Shown: one piece after another, positions 15,169 to 22,771 of the stretch
Layout: the number at the start of each line of letters is the position of its first letter
Numbering within the stretch: position 1 is the stretch's first letter
Source of the DNA: an uncultured Enorma sp.
Lineage (GTDB): Bacteria; Actinomycetota; Coriobacteriia; Coriobacteriales; Coriobacteriaceae
Direction of reading: 5' to 3'
Assembly (NCBI GenBank): GCA_905210055.1
Contig: CAJLVH010000010.1
Coordinates: forward strand, 1 to 26,047
DNA: 26,047 bases
The notes under the pieces: generated by a model
Seen by the model: only the letters and a program-made list of their open reading frames with translations
Told to the model about the DNA's origin: nothing
Databases searched by the model: none
Made by a program: the position numbers and the translations under genes

Positions 15169-15957
15169 TTACATGACCCCGCCCTGCAGCGAGCACCACG
15201 CACCTTGCGCGTCGGCGGTGAGGATCACCGGGCCGTCATTTGTGATGGCGATGGTGTTTTCATAGTGGGCGGCAGGCAGATGGTCGTTCGTCGTGACGAT
15301 CCAGCCGTCGGCACCCGTGCTCACTCGGTGCGTACCGAGGGTAATCATGGGCTCGATGGCGATAACCATGCCAGCCTCGAGGAGCACGCCGCGCCCCTTC
15401 TTGCCGTAGTTGGGTACGTTGGGCTCCTCGTGCATCACGCGACCGACGCCGTGGCCGACGTACTCGCGGAGCACGCCGTAGCCATGGCTTTCGGCAAGCG
15501 ACTGAATCGCGTGCCCGATGTCGCCGATGCGATTACCGGGCACCGCCTGCTCGATGCCCGCGACCAGGCAGTCGCGCGTCACCTCGCAGAGTGCCTGCAC
15601 CTCGGGCGCGGGGGTGCCAACGTAAAACGTCCAAGCGTTGTCGCCCACCCAGCCATCGACGATAGCACCCGTGTCGATGGAGATGATGTCGCCATCGCGC
15701 AAGATCACGTCGGGGTTGGGAATGCCGTGAACCACGGCGTCGTTCAGCGAAGCGCAGATCGAGCCAGGAAAGCCGCCATAGCCCTTGAACGCGGGCGTGC
15801 CGCCATGCATGCGGATAATCTGCTCGGCCAGCTGGTCGAGCTCGAAGGTGGAGACGCCGGGACGCACCATTGCCCCAACGTGGCGGAGCGCCATCTTAGA
15901 CAGCGCTCCAGCCTTCTTCATCTCTTCGATTTCTAGAGGAGACTTGATCTTGATCAT
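15169..15957 (-). CDS. map: Type I methionine aminopeptidase
   Basis: This enzyme removes the initiator methionine from new proteins in the cytosol. The 262 residues carry all five metal ligands of the family, D95, D106, H169, E202 and E233, with the substrate-contacting H77 in AVVHGIPN. There is no N-terminal zinc-finger extension. The ATG overlaps the adk stop (ATGA, 15957-15954), implying translational coupling. The secY-adk-map-infA order is the classical one. Confidence 0.97.
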   Translation of the reverse strand: MIKIKSPLEIEEMKKAGALSKMALRHVGAMVRPGVSTFELDQLAEQIIRMHGGTPAFKGYGGFPGSICASLNDAVVHGIPNPDVILRDGDIISIDTGAIVDGWVGDNAWTFYVGTPAPEVQALCEVTRDCLVAGIEQAVPGNRIGDIGHAIQSLAESHGYGVLREYVGHGVGRVMHEEPNVPNYGKKGRGVLLEAGMVIAIEPMITLGTHRVSTGADGWIVTTNDHLPAAHYENTIAITNDGPVILTADAQGAWCSLQGGVM

Positions 15958-16580
15958 AGACCAAGCGCTTCCTTGACGTCCGCATAGACCTCGTCGATCG
16001 AGCGCGCGCCATCAACAGCCTTGAGCAGACCCTGGCCACGGTAGTACTCAACGAGCGGGCTCGTGGACTTCTCGTACACGTCGAGACGGTTCTGGATCGT
16101 CTCGGGCTTGTCATCGTCGCGCTGGTACATCTCGCCACCGCAGGTGGGGCACACGGTATCGCTCGCGGTACCGGTGTACCCGCAGGCACGGCAGGTACGG
16201 CGCGCAGAAAGGCGCTCGATGATGACCGCGGGCGCGACGTCGATAAGAAGGGCGGCGTCGATGGAGCGACCGAGCGAAGAGAGCTCGGAATCGAGCGTCA
16301 CGGCCTGCACGGTGTTGCGCGGAAAGCCGTCCAAGATGAAGCCCTTCTGCGCGTCATCGGCGGCAAGGCGCTCCTTCACCAGATCGATGACGAGCTGGTC
16401 GGGCACGAGCTCGCCGGCATCCATATATTTCTTAGCCTGGACACCGAGCTCGGTGCCACCCTTCACAGCGGCGCGGAGCAGGTCGCCCGTGGAGATGTGT
16501 GCCACGCCGTAATCGGCGACGAGCTTCTGGGCCATGGTGCCCTTACCGGCACCGGGCGCTCCCAAGAGAACGATATTCAT
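15954..16580 (-). CDS. adk: Adenylate kinase, zinc-LID form
   Basis: It interconverts ATP plus AMP and two ADP, and balances cellular adenylates. The P-loop GAPGAGKGT is at residues 7-15. DGFPRN (84-89) lies in the AMP-binding core. The long LID domain has C130, C133, C144 and C147, the four-cysteine zinc site common in Gram-positive enzymes. The length, 208, is a little below the usual 214-217. AAGGAG lies 7 bases before the ATG, and CCTCCT directly abuts the start codon. Confidence 0.97.
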   Translation of the reverse strand: MNIVLLGAPGAGKGTMAQKLVADYGVAHISTGDLLRAAVKGGTELGVQAKKYMDAGELVPDQLVIDLVKERLAADDAQKGFILDGFPRNTVQAVTLDSELSSLGRSIDAALLIDVAPAVIIERLSARRTCRACGYTGTASDTVCPTCGGEMYQRDDDKPETIQNRLDVYEKSTSPLVEYYRGQGLLKAVDGARSIDEVYADVKEALGL

Positions 16581-16608
16581 AGGAGGTCTCCTTTCCCGTC
16601 TTACGAGT

Positions 16609-16640
16609 GAAAGCCCCCGCGCATGCGCGCGAAGGCTTTC
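16609..16640 (-). promoter_or_regulatory. Hairpin in the secY-adk gap
   Basis: GAAAGCC (16609-16615) pairs with GGCTTTC (16634-16640), and the inner CGCGCATGCGCG is self-complementary. It starts 9 bases after the secY stop. With no clear U-run it may be a weak terminator or mRNA-processing element that lowers adk and map relative to secY (inference). Confidence 0.45.
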
Positions 16641-16648
16641 GCAGACCC

Positions 16649-17917
16649 TTACTTGAAGAACCCGTCGTAGTTGTAGGTCTTCAACTGACCCTCGAGCTTA
16701 TCGACGGTATCGAGCACCACGCCAACCATGATGAGCACCGAGGTGCCACCGAACGATTGGATGAGCTGGTTGCCCGTCGCCGCGAAGACGATCGAAGGCA
16801 CAATGGCGATGAGCGCGAGGAACACGGCGCTTGGAAGGGTGATCTTGTTGAGCGCGTTCTTGATGTAGGCAGCCGTCGCACGGCCGGGGCGGACACCGGG
16901 GATGAAGCCGCCCTGGCGCTTAAGCTGGTCGGCCGTCTCATCCGGATTGAACACCATGGAGGTGTAGAAGTACGCGAAGAACACGATGAGGATCACGTTG
17001 AGGATCCAGTTGATCCAACCCGCGGAGAGCGCGTTGGCCACAGCCATCACCCAGTCAACGCCAGGGAAGAACACCGCGAGCTGCGCCGGAAGGTACAGCA
17101 GGGCGCTCGCGAAGATGATCGGTACGACGCCAGCGGTGTTCACCTTGATGGGAAGGTAGGTGGACTGGCCTCCCATGATGCGGCGACCCACTACGCGCTT
17201 GGCATAACTCACCGGGATACGGCGCTGGCCACGCTCAAGGAACACGATGAACGGAATCACCACGAGCACGACCACGACGGCGACCACCGTCACGACAATG
17301 CCCATGACGTCACCCTCGAGCGAGGCGAAGATCGCCTGCGGAAGGCCGGACATGATGTTCGCGAAGATGATGAGCGACATGCCGTTGCCAATACCGCGCT
17401 GGGTGATGAGCTCGCCGATCCACATGATGAGCATAGAGCCCGCGGTAAGCGTGCCCACGACCATGATGTCGAAGATGATCTCGGGAGCATCGGCGTTCGC
17501 GAAGCTGATGCCGTAGCTCTTGAACAGGAACAGGTAACCGATCGCGTTCAGGATGGAAAGGCCGAGCGTGAGGTAGCGAGAATACTGGGTGATCTTCTGC
17601 TGGCCGACCTCGCCCTCACGGGCAAGCTCGTGCAGGCTCGGAATCACGCTCTGGAGGAGCTGCATGATGATGGAGCTCGTGATGTAGGGCATGATGCCGA
17701 GCGAGAACACCGACACATAGCTCAGCGCGCCGCCGGAAAACAACGTCAGCAACCCCATAGCGCCCTCGGTGGGGAAAAGGCCCGTCATCCCCTGGAAGGG
17801 GACGCCGGGCACAGGAACGTGTGCACCGAGACGGTACAGCACGAGCATCGCTATGGTGAAGAGAATCTTATCCCGAAGGTCCTTGACCCGGAACGCGTTC
17901 TTCAGGCCATTTAGCAC
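16649..17917 (-). CDS. secY: Protein translocase channel SecY
   Basis: SecY is the membrane pore of the Sec pathway, working with SecE, SecG and SecA. The 422-residue product has about ten membrane helices. The N-terminal NAFRVKDLRDKILFTIAMLV segment opens it, and a PFQGMTGLFPTEGAMGLLTLFSGGAL region matches the plug helix. The cytosolic loops are basic, including FLERGQRRIPVSYAKR. The GTG at 17917 overlaps the rplO stop by 7 bases. An ATG one base off is out of frame and stops at once, so GTG with translational coupling is the likely start. Confidence 0.98.
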   Translation of the reverse strand: MLNGLKNAFRVKDLRDKILFTIAMLVLYRLGAHVPVPGVPFQGMTGLFPTEGAMGLLTLFSGGALSYVSVFSLGIMPYITSSIIMQLLQSVIPSLHELAREGEVGQQKITQYSRYLTLGLSILNAIGYLFLFKSYGISFANADAPEIIFDIMVVGTLTAGSMLIMWIGELITQRGIGNGMSLIIFANIMSGLPQAIFASLEGDVMGIVVTVVAVVVVLVVIPFIVFLERGQRRIPVSYAKRVVGRRIMGGQSTYLPIKVNTAGVVPIIFASALLYLPAQLAVFFPGVDWVMAVANALSAGWINWILNVILIVFFAYFYTSMVFNPDETADQLKRQGGFIPGVRPGRATAAYIKNALNKITLPSAVFLALIAIVPSIVFAATGNQLIQSFGGTSVLIMVGVVLDTVDKLEGQLKTYNYDGFFK

Positions 17918-18360
17918 GGGAGTTCGACCGACCCTCCGGCCGCCTCGATCTTAGCCTTGGCAGCGGCAGAAACCTTGTCCACGCGAACAGTGAACTTCTT
18001 GCTGGTCTCGCCCTCAGCAAGAACCTTGACGGGCTGGAACTCCTTCTTGATGATGCCAGCAGCCTTGAGCGCGGCACCGTCGATCACCGCGCCGTCCTCG
18101 AACTTCTCGTCGAGACGGGCGATGTTCACAGGCGCGAACTCGATGCGGCGCGGGTTGCGGAAACCCGGAAGCTTGGGCAGGCGCATCGCGAGCGGGATCT
18201 GACCACCCTCGAAGCCCGAGCCCTTGCCGCCGCCGGAACGGGAAAGCTGACCCTTCTGGCCGCGACCCGCCGTGGTGCCGTGACCAGAGGAGTTGCCGCG
18301 ACCGATGCGCTTGCGGCGATGCGTCGACCCCTCCTGCGGGGTGAGATCATGAAGCTGCAT
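17911..18360 (-). CDS. rplO: 50S ribosomal protein L15
   Basis: L15 binds 23S rRNA during late large-subunit assembly. The 149 residues begin with MQLHDLTP and the Gly/Arg/Lys-rich RIGRGNSSGHGTTAGRGQKG. GGQIPLAMRLPKLPGFRNP and a folded C-terminal domain follow. It lies 2 bases after rpmD and overlaps secY by 7 bases. Confidence 0.98.
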   Translation of the reverse strand: MQLHDLTPQEGSTHRRKRIGRGNSSGHGTTAGRGQKGQLSRSGGGKGSGFEGGQIPLAMRLPKLPGFRNPRRIEFAPVNIARLDEKFEDGAVIDGAALKAAGIIKKEFQPVKVLAEGETSKKFTVRVDKVSAAAKAKIEAAGGSVELPC

Positions 18361-18362
18361 TG

Positions 18363-18545
18363 CTACTCCTCTACAATCTCAACAAGGTGCTTGACCTTGA
18401 AGATCATTCCGCGGACAGATGCGTTGTCGGGAAGCTCGTGAACACGGTTGATCTTCCCGAGGCCGAGGGCCTTGATGGTCCTGACCTGGTCCTGCTTGGC
18501 ACCGTTGGTGCTGCGGACCTGCTTGACCTTGATGGTATCTGCCAT
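18363..18545 (-). CDS. rpmD: 50S ribosomal protein L30
   Basis: A 60-residue protein with the L30 ferredoxin-like fold: IKVKQVRSTNGAKQDQVRTIKALGL, then INRVHELPDNASVRGMIFKVKHLVE. Its length is normal. It lies 2 bases after rpsE and 2 before rplO, so translation is probably coupled. Confidence 0.97.
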   Translation of the reverse strand: MADTIKVKQVRSTNGAKQDQVRTIKALGLGKINRVHELPDNASVRGMIFKVKHLVEIVEE

Positions 18546-18547
18546 GT

Positions 18548-19078
18548 TTAGCGCTCCTTCTTGCCAACGAACATCTCGGAGACGGTGAGGCCGCGGCGGG
18601 CAGCGACGTCCTCGGGGCTCGAGAGTTCCTTCAGGCCCTCGGCAGCGGCCTTGATGATGTTGAGGCCGTTGTCGGTGCCGAGCGACTTGGACAGGACGTT
18701 CTTGATGCCGGCAAGCTCGAAGAGGGGGCGCACCACGCCACCGGCGATGACGCCGGTACCCTCGACAGCGGGCTTGATGATGATGCGGCCGGCACCGAAG
18801 TGACCGATGACCTCGTGCGGAATGGTGCCCTCTTCGGTCACCGGCACGTGGAACATGTGCTTCTTGGCATCGAGCGACGCCTTGGAGATGGCCAGCGGCA
18901 CCTCGGCAGACTTGCCCATGCCGAGGCCGACGTTGCCCTTGCCGTCGCCGACGACGACGAGCGCCACGAGCGACATGCGGCGACCGCCCTTGACGGTCTT
19001 GGCAACACGGTTGATGAAGACGACGCGCTCCTCGAACTCGGAGGCTTCGCGCTGCTTGTTGTCACGATTACGAGCCAT
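18548..19078 (-). CDS. rpsE: 30S ribosomal protein S5
   Basis: S5 supports decoding accuracy and the mRNA entry site. The 176 residues show FEERVVFINRVAKTVKGGRRMSL, and VVGDGKGNVGLGMGKSAEVP in the dsRBD-like first domain. In the second domain are VIAGGVVRPLFELAGIKNVLSKSLG and the final helix. It starts at ATG 19078, 11 bases after rplR. Confidence 0.98.
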   Translation of the reverse strand: MARNRDNKQREASEFEERVVFINRVAKTVKGGRRMSLVALVVVGDGKGNVGLGMGKSAEVPLAISKASLDAKKHMFHVPVTEEGTIPHEVIGHFGAGRIIIKPAVEGTGVIAGGVVRPLFELAGIKNVLSKSLGTDNGLNIIKAAAEGLKELSSPEDVAARRGLTVSEMFVGKKER

Positions 19079-19089
19079 GCTCTATCCTC

Positions 19090-19452
19090 CTAGAACTCGA
19101 GGCCGGCGGCACGGGCGCCGTCGGCGAGGGCCTTCACGCGGCCATGGTAGATACGACCGCCACGGTCGAAGCGGACAGCCTTGATGCCGGCCTCGATGGC
19201 GCGCTCGCCAACGAGCTTGCCGACCTTCTCGGCGGCCTCCTTGTTCGACGTGTGGGTGCCCTTGAACTCGGCCTCGAGCGTGGAGGCAGAGACGAGGGTG
19301 TGACCCTTGGTGTCGTCGATGATCGCAGCATAGATGTTGGCGTTCGTACGGGTCACGCGCAGGCGGGGACGCTCGGGCGTGCCGAAGATCTTGCCGCGGA
19401 CGCGACGCTTACGGCGCGCAAGGCCTGCAGCTTTCGCTTTATTCTTGTCCAT
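19090..19452 (-). CDS. rplR: 50S ribosomal protein L18
   Basis: L18 binds 5S rRNA in the central protuberance together with L5. The 120-residue product has a basic N terminus (ARRKRRVRGKIFGTPERPRLRV) and TNANIYAAIIDDTKGHTLVSAST. The family C terminus VRFDRGGRIYHGRVKALADGAR completes it. AAGGAG lies 6 bases before the ATG. Confidence 0.98.
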   Translation of the reverse strand: MDKNKAKAAGLARRKRRVRGKIFGTPERPRLRVTRTNANIYAAIIDDTKGHTLVSASTLEAEFKGTHTSNKEAAEKVGKLVGERAIEAGIKAVRFDRGGRIYHGRVKALADGARAAGLEF

Positions 19453-19475
19453 GTGAATCTCCTTGAGAATCCTTG

Positions 19476-19497
19476 CCCGTACCTAACGGGGTACGGG
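19476..19497 (-). promoter_or_regulatory. Hairpin in the rplF-rplR gap
   Basis: CCCGTACC (19476-19483) pairs perfectly with GGTACGGG (19490-19497) around a 6-base loop, 24 bases before the rplR start. The 66-base gap is unusually long for this gene pair. A processing or regulatory site is possible; there is no U-run. Confidence 0.45.
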
Positions 19498-19518
19498 ACT
19501 TGTTCCGGGCGGGGTGTG

Positions 19519-20055
19519 CTACTTGGCAGCCTTACCGAGCTTGCGACGGATGTGCTCGCCAACGTAGTGGATACCCTTGCCCTTGTAGGGCTCCGGCGGA
19601 CGCTTGCCGCGAATCTCAGCCGCGACCTGGCCGACCTGCTGCTTGTTGATGCCTTTCACGTTGATGTGCGTGTTGTCGGGCACCTCAAAGGTGATGCCGT
19701 CAGGCGCGTCGTAGATGACGGGGTGCGAATAGCCGAGCGAGAGCTCGAGCGACGTGCCCTTGAGCTGGACACGGTAGCCAACGCCGGCGAGCTCGAGAGC
19801 CTTGGTATAGCCCTCGGACACGCCCGTCACCATGTTCTGGATGAGGGCACGGGTGAGGCCGTGGCGGGCACGGGTCTCACGCTCGTCGTCGGGACGGCTC
19901 ACGGTGAGCACGCCCTCCTCGACGGAAACCTCGAGCTTCTGGTAGACGTCGAGCTCGAGCTGGCCCTTGGGGCCCTTGACGGTCACATGGGAGCCGTCGA
20001 CTGCCACATCGACTCCGGCGGGAATCTGGACAGGCTTCTTACCGATACGAGACAC
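19519..20055 (-). CDS. rplF: 50S ribosomal protein L6, GTG start
   Basis: L6 lies near the factor-binding region of the large subunit. The 178 residues begin MSRIGKKPVQIPAGVDV from a GTG at 20055 with GGAG upstream. Two repeated alpha/beta domains follow. The family tail, PEPYKGKGIHYVGEHIRRKLGKAAK, is intact. It lies 32 bases after rpsH. Confidence 0.98.
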   Translation of the reverse strand: MSRIGKKPVQIPAGVDVAVDGSHVTVKGPKGQLELDVYQKLEVSVEEGVLTVSRPDDERETRARHGLTRALIQNMVTGVSEGYTKALELAGVGYRVQLKGTSLELSLGYSHPVIYDAPDGITFEVPDNTHINVKGINKQQVGQVAAEIRGKRPPEPYKGKGIHYVGEHIRRKLGKAAK

Positions 20056-20087
20056 GGTGTTCTCCTTCCTTCTACTCGCCTAATCGC

Positions 20088-20486
20088 TTACCAGACGTAC
20101 GCGACGATCTCGCCGCCCACGCCCGCCTTGCGGCAGTCGCGGTCGGTCATGACGCCACTGGAGGTGGAAACGATGGCGGTACCAAGACCACCGCGGACGC
20201 GGGGAAGGTCGGCGACACCGGCGTACTTGCGCAGGCCCGGCTTCGAAATGCGACGAATGCCGGAGATGACCTTCTGCTTCTTGGGGCCGTACTTGAGGGT
20301 GATGTGGAGGGTCTTCTGAGGCACGGTATCCTCGACCGTGTAGTCCTCGATGTAGCCCTCCTCGTGAAGGACGCGCGCGATCTCGACGAGCTTCTTCGAG
20401 CTCGGCATGGAGACGGCGGCCTTGTTCGCAGCGTTCGCGTTACGAATACGCGTAAGCATATCTGCGATCGGGTCAGTGAGGTTCAT
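20088..20486 (-). CDS. rpsH: 30S ribosomal protein S8
   Basis: S8 binds the central domain of 16S rRNA; in E. coli it also represses the spc operon at the rplE start. I start it at ATG 20486 (132 residues, MNLTDPIADMLTRIRN), with GGAG upstream. An in-frame upstream codon would add 25 residues unlike the family. YGPKKQKVISGIRRISKPGLRKYA and the C-terminal GLGTAIVSTSSGVMTD motif are complete. Confidence 0.98.
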   Translation of the reverse strand: MNLTDPIADMLTRIRNANAANKAAVSMPSSKKLVEIARVLHEEGYIEDYTVEDTVPQKTLHITLKYGPKKQKVISGIRRISKPGLRKYAGVADLPRVRGGLGTAIVSTSSGVMTDRDCRKAGVGGEIVAYVW

Positions 20487-20527
20487 GCAGATTCTCCTTC
20501 GTTCTAGATGAACTCGTGCGACCGGTC

Positions 20528-20550
20528 CTCGTCCACCCGTGGCGGACAAG
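20528..20550 (-). promoter_or_regulatory. Hairpin in the rpsN-rpsH gap
   Basis: CTCGTCCAC (20528-20536) pairs with GCGGACAAG (20542-20550) over 9 bp including two G-U pairs in the minus-strand RNA. It lies about 40 bases before rpsH, in a 119-base gap that is long for adjacent ribosomal genes. No U-run follows. A ribosomal-protein binding site is possible but unproven. Confidence 0.4.
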
Positions 20551-20605
20551 CCTGCGTGCACGTTCTTCCCTGCCAGGGCTGCAAATCCCTAGCGCCGGCA
20601 GTGAC

Positions 20606-20791
20606 TTACCAGCTGGCCTTCTTGATGCCGGGAAGCTCGCCGCGCAGCGCCAGCTCGCGGAAGCACACGCGGCACAGGCCGAACTTGCGGTAGACCGAAT
20701 GCGGACGGCCGCAACGCTGGCAGCGGGTGTACTTGCGGGTCGAGAACTTCGGCTCGCGCTGCTGCTTGACGATCATCGATGTCTTAGCCAC
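20606..20791 (-). CDS. rpsN: 30S ribosomal protein S14, zinc-binding type Z
   Basis: S14 completes the small-subunit head. The 61-residue form has C24, C27, C40 and C43 (CQRC and CRVC) as zinc ligands, typical of Gram-positive type Z proteins. It also carries FSTRKYTR and the tail GELPGIKKASW. The initiator is GTG at 20791, 4 bases after AGGAGG. The adjacent ATG is out of frame. Confidence 0.98.
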   Translation of the reverse strand: MAKTSMIVKQQREPKFSTRKYTRCQRCGRPHSVYRKFGLCRVCFRELALRGELPGIKKASW

Positions 20792-20824
20792 ATTTCCTCC
20801 TTACGTAAGGTATCCATAGCCTCA

Positions 20825-20855
20825 TGCGGCGGCAGGCACCGTGCCCGCCGCCGCA
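20825..20855 (-). promoter_or_regulatory. Very stable hairpin in the rplE-rpsN gap
   Basis: TGCGGCGGC (20825-20833) pairs perfectly with GCCGCCGCA (20847-20855). After one mismatch, GGC pairs with GCC inside, leaving a 5-base loop. It starts about 15 bases past the rplE stop and has no U-run, so partial termination, RNase protection or protein binding are the options. Confidence 0.5.
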
Positions 20856-20870
20856 ATCGCGAGGCAAAAA

Positions 20871-21428
20871 CTACTTCTTGAACGGGAAGCCGAAGCCGTC
20901 GAGGAGGGCGCGGCCCTCTTCGTCGGTCGTCGCGGTGGTAACGATGGTGATGTCCATACCGCGCTGGCGGTCGACGGAGTCGAAGTCGATCTCCGGGAAG
21001 ATGAGCTGCTCGGTCACGCCCATGGAGAAGTTACCACGGCCGTCGAAGCTCTTGGGATCGATACCACGGAAGTCGCGGATACGGGGAATCGCAACGGCGG
21101 TGAGGCGATCGAGGAACTCCCACATGCGGTCGCCGCGCAGGGTGACCTTGGCACCGATGGGCATACCGGCGCGCAGGCGGAAGGACGCGATGGACTTGCG
21201 GGCGCGGGTCACCATGGGCTGCTGGCCAGTGATGGCGCGGAGGTCGCGCACGGCACCGTCGATGGCCTTGGAATCGGTCGCGGCCTCGCCGACGCCCATG
21301 TTCACGACGATCTTCTCGATCTTCGGGATCATCATGACGTTCTTGTACTGGAACTTGTCCTGGAGCTGCTGACGCACCTCGTTCTGGTACTTGGTCTTCA
21401 GGCGCGGGACATACTTCTCTTCAGCCAT
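20871..21428 (-). CDS. rplE: 50S ribosomal protein L5
   Basis: L5 binds 5S rRNA and contacts P-site tRNA. I choose ATG 21428 (185 residues, MAEEKYVPRLKTKYQNEV), 5 bases after AAAGGAG. A GTG two codons earlier overlaps that site. IPKIEKIVVNMGVGEA, TVTRARKSIASFRLRAGMPIG-like sequence and the final IVTTATTDEEGRALLDGFGFPFKK are complete. It is the first gene of the run here. The usual rplX and rplN are not upstream. Confidence 0.98.
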   Translation of the reverse strand: MAEEKYVPRLKTKYQNEVRQQLQDKFQYKNVMMIPKIEKIVVNMGVGEAATDSKAIDGAVRDLRAITGQQPMVTRARKSIASFRLRAGMPIGAKVTLRGDRMWEFLDRLTAVAIPRIRDFRGIDPKSFDGRGNFSMGVTEQLIFPEIDFDSVDRQRGMDITIVTTATTDEEGRALLDGFGFPFKK

Positions 21429-21605
21429 GTTCACTCCTTTGGGGTTTTAAGCACGGGGCCTGGCCTCTGGAAACGGTCGCATCTCCGGGTTGTCCTCGTG
21501 CCTCCTGCCGAGCCGTGCGCGCTGGCTTCACGCGGCACGACGAATCACCGGCAGGAGCCAGCAATACGAGTCGGTATGATACGCGCTTGGCGGTCGAATT
21601 GCCAG
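21429..21605 (-). promoter_or_regulatory. Candidate promoter and structured leader for the rplE operon
   Basis: On the minus strand CTGGCA (21605-21600) and TATCAT (21581-21576), 18 bases apart, form a plausible sigma-70-type promoter about 150 bases before rplE. The leader then folds: CTCCTGCCG (21502-21510) pairs perfectly with CGGCAGGAG (21549-21557), with a GCCG/CGGC inner stem. This outer helix could be a ribosomal-protein autoregulatory site (inference). Confidence 0.45.
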
Positions 21606-21746
21606 AGAAACTTCGCAAATCCTGCTCAGCCTGCGGAAATCCATAATTCAACCCAGGTAAAATTACCCCAGGGGTTTTTAACGTTCGCCCTAGGGGCAAT
21701 ACCATCTCTCAGCGGCTGAAATCACGATAAGGCACGCTTAATCGAG
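21606..21746 (-). other. Non-coding spacer after the dipeptidase gene
   Basis: About 140 bases between the dipeptidase stop and the rplE promoter, AT-richer than neighbours. Minus-strand CCCCTAGGG and CCCCTGGGG (between about 21661 and 21697) can pair weakly and are followed by TAATTTTA, a possible poor terminator. I see no gene or RNA family here. Confidence 0.4.
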
Positions 21747-22745
21747 CTACCAAGCGTGCTCAGCGAAGAACCGAAGCGCGTTGCCGCCACAGATGGCCTC
21801 GGTGATATCCCCGCCAAAGTGCTCTACGAGGCGCTCTTGAAACGCCCCGAGCTTCGACGCGTCCGCCAGGCACGACGGCGGCTCGCAACCGTCGAAGTCG
21901 CTACCGAGCGCCACGATGCGCTCGCCGCCCAGGTCGAGCCAGTGCTCGATGTGCGCCAGCACGTCATCATACGTGGGCTCGCGCCCCTCCTCCTCGTCGA
22001 CGAGGAAGTCGTCGCAATAGTTGAGCCCCACGAGGCCGCCGCGGTCGCGGATCTCGCGGAACTGGTCGTCTGTGAGGTTGCGCGGGTGCCCGCAGATGGC
22101 GCGCGCATTCGAATGGCTCGCGACGAACGGGCGCTCTGCGATGCGCGCCACCTCGGCAAAACACGTATCGTTCAGGTGCGACACGTCGAGCACCATGCGC
22201 TCTTCCTCCATGAGGCGCACCGCCTCGCGCCCCGCCGGCGTGAGCCCCGCGTCCTCGACATCGTGCCCGCTCGCGAGCGGCCCCTGTGCGTTCCAGCTGA
22301 GCGATGCCATGCACACGCCGTCTTCAGCGCACCGATGGATCCAGGCAGGATCAGCCGCGAACAGCCGCGCATTCTCGATGGTCTTCACCACGCCGAGCTT
22401 GCCCGACGCGATCGCCGCCCGCGCGTCATCGGCGCTCCGCACAGCCACAATCGCATCCGGGTGCTTGGTCACCTGCGCATCGAGGTAGGCCGAGACGCTG
22501 CGCCACAGCTCCCCCGCCTGCTCTATGTCCATGGTATCGGGGATGAAACATGCGAAGCACTGGAGCCACGGCACCGTGCCGATAGCCTTCGCTGAGATGT
22601 GAAGCGCACTATCCACCAAACTCGAACCGCGCGCCGGCATGAGTTCCTCAGGAACTTCAAACGCCTCTTGCACCTCCATGGGAACGTCACGCAAGCAGAG
22701 CATCGACGCGGTATCGCAATGCAGGTCGAAAACGGGAAACGCCAT
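21747..22745 (-). CDS. Membrane dipeptidase family protein (peptidase M19)
   Basis: Renal-dipeptidase-like zinc enzymes hydrolyse dipeptides, including cysteinyl-glycine and peptides with D-residues. I start it at ATG 22745 (332 residues, MAFPVFDLHCD), 6 bases after AAGGAGG. The longer in-frame opening is Arg/Gly/Pro-rich and lies inside the neighbouring gene. H9 and D11 (DLHCDT) are the first zinc ligands. LSWNAQGPL, VLDVSHLND, FVASHSNARAICGHPRN and GSDFDG follow in family order. No signal peptide is present, so it is cytosolic. It follows the C-S lyase gene by 26 bases, probably on the same transcript. Confidence 0.93.
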   Translation of the reverse strand: MAFPVFDLHCDTASMLCLRDVPMEVQEAFEVPEELMPARGSSLVDSALHISAKAIGTVPWLQCFACFIPDTMDIEQAGELWRSVSAYLDAQVTKHPDAIVAVRSADDARAAIASGKLGVVKTIENARLFAADPAWIHRCAEDGVCMASLSWNAQGPLASGHDVEDAGLTPAGREAVRLMEEERMVLDVSHLNDTCFAEVARIAERPFVASHSNARAICGHPRNLTDDQFREIRDRGGLVGLNYCDDFLVDEEEGREPTYDDVLAHIEHWLDLGGERIVALGSDFDGCEPPSCLADASKLGAFQERLVEHFGGDITEAICGGNALRFFAEHAW

Positions 22746-22771
22746 GGAATGCCTCCTTGAGCGAGGAAATC

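Noticed and set aside
16607..17914. Long plus-strand open frames over secY and, likewise, over rpoA (11250-12827) and rplF/rpsH (19144-20319)
   Set aside because: All mirror ribosomal or secretion genes on the minus strand and have biased composition without domains.
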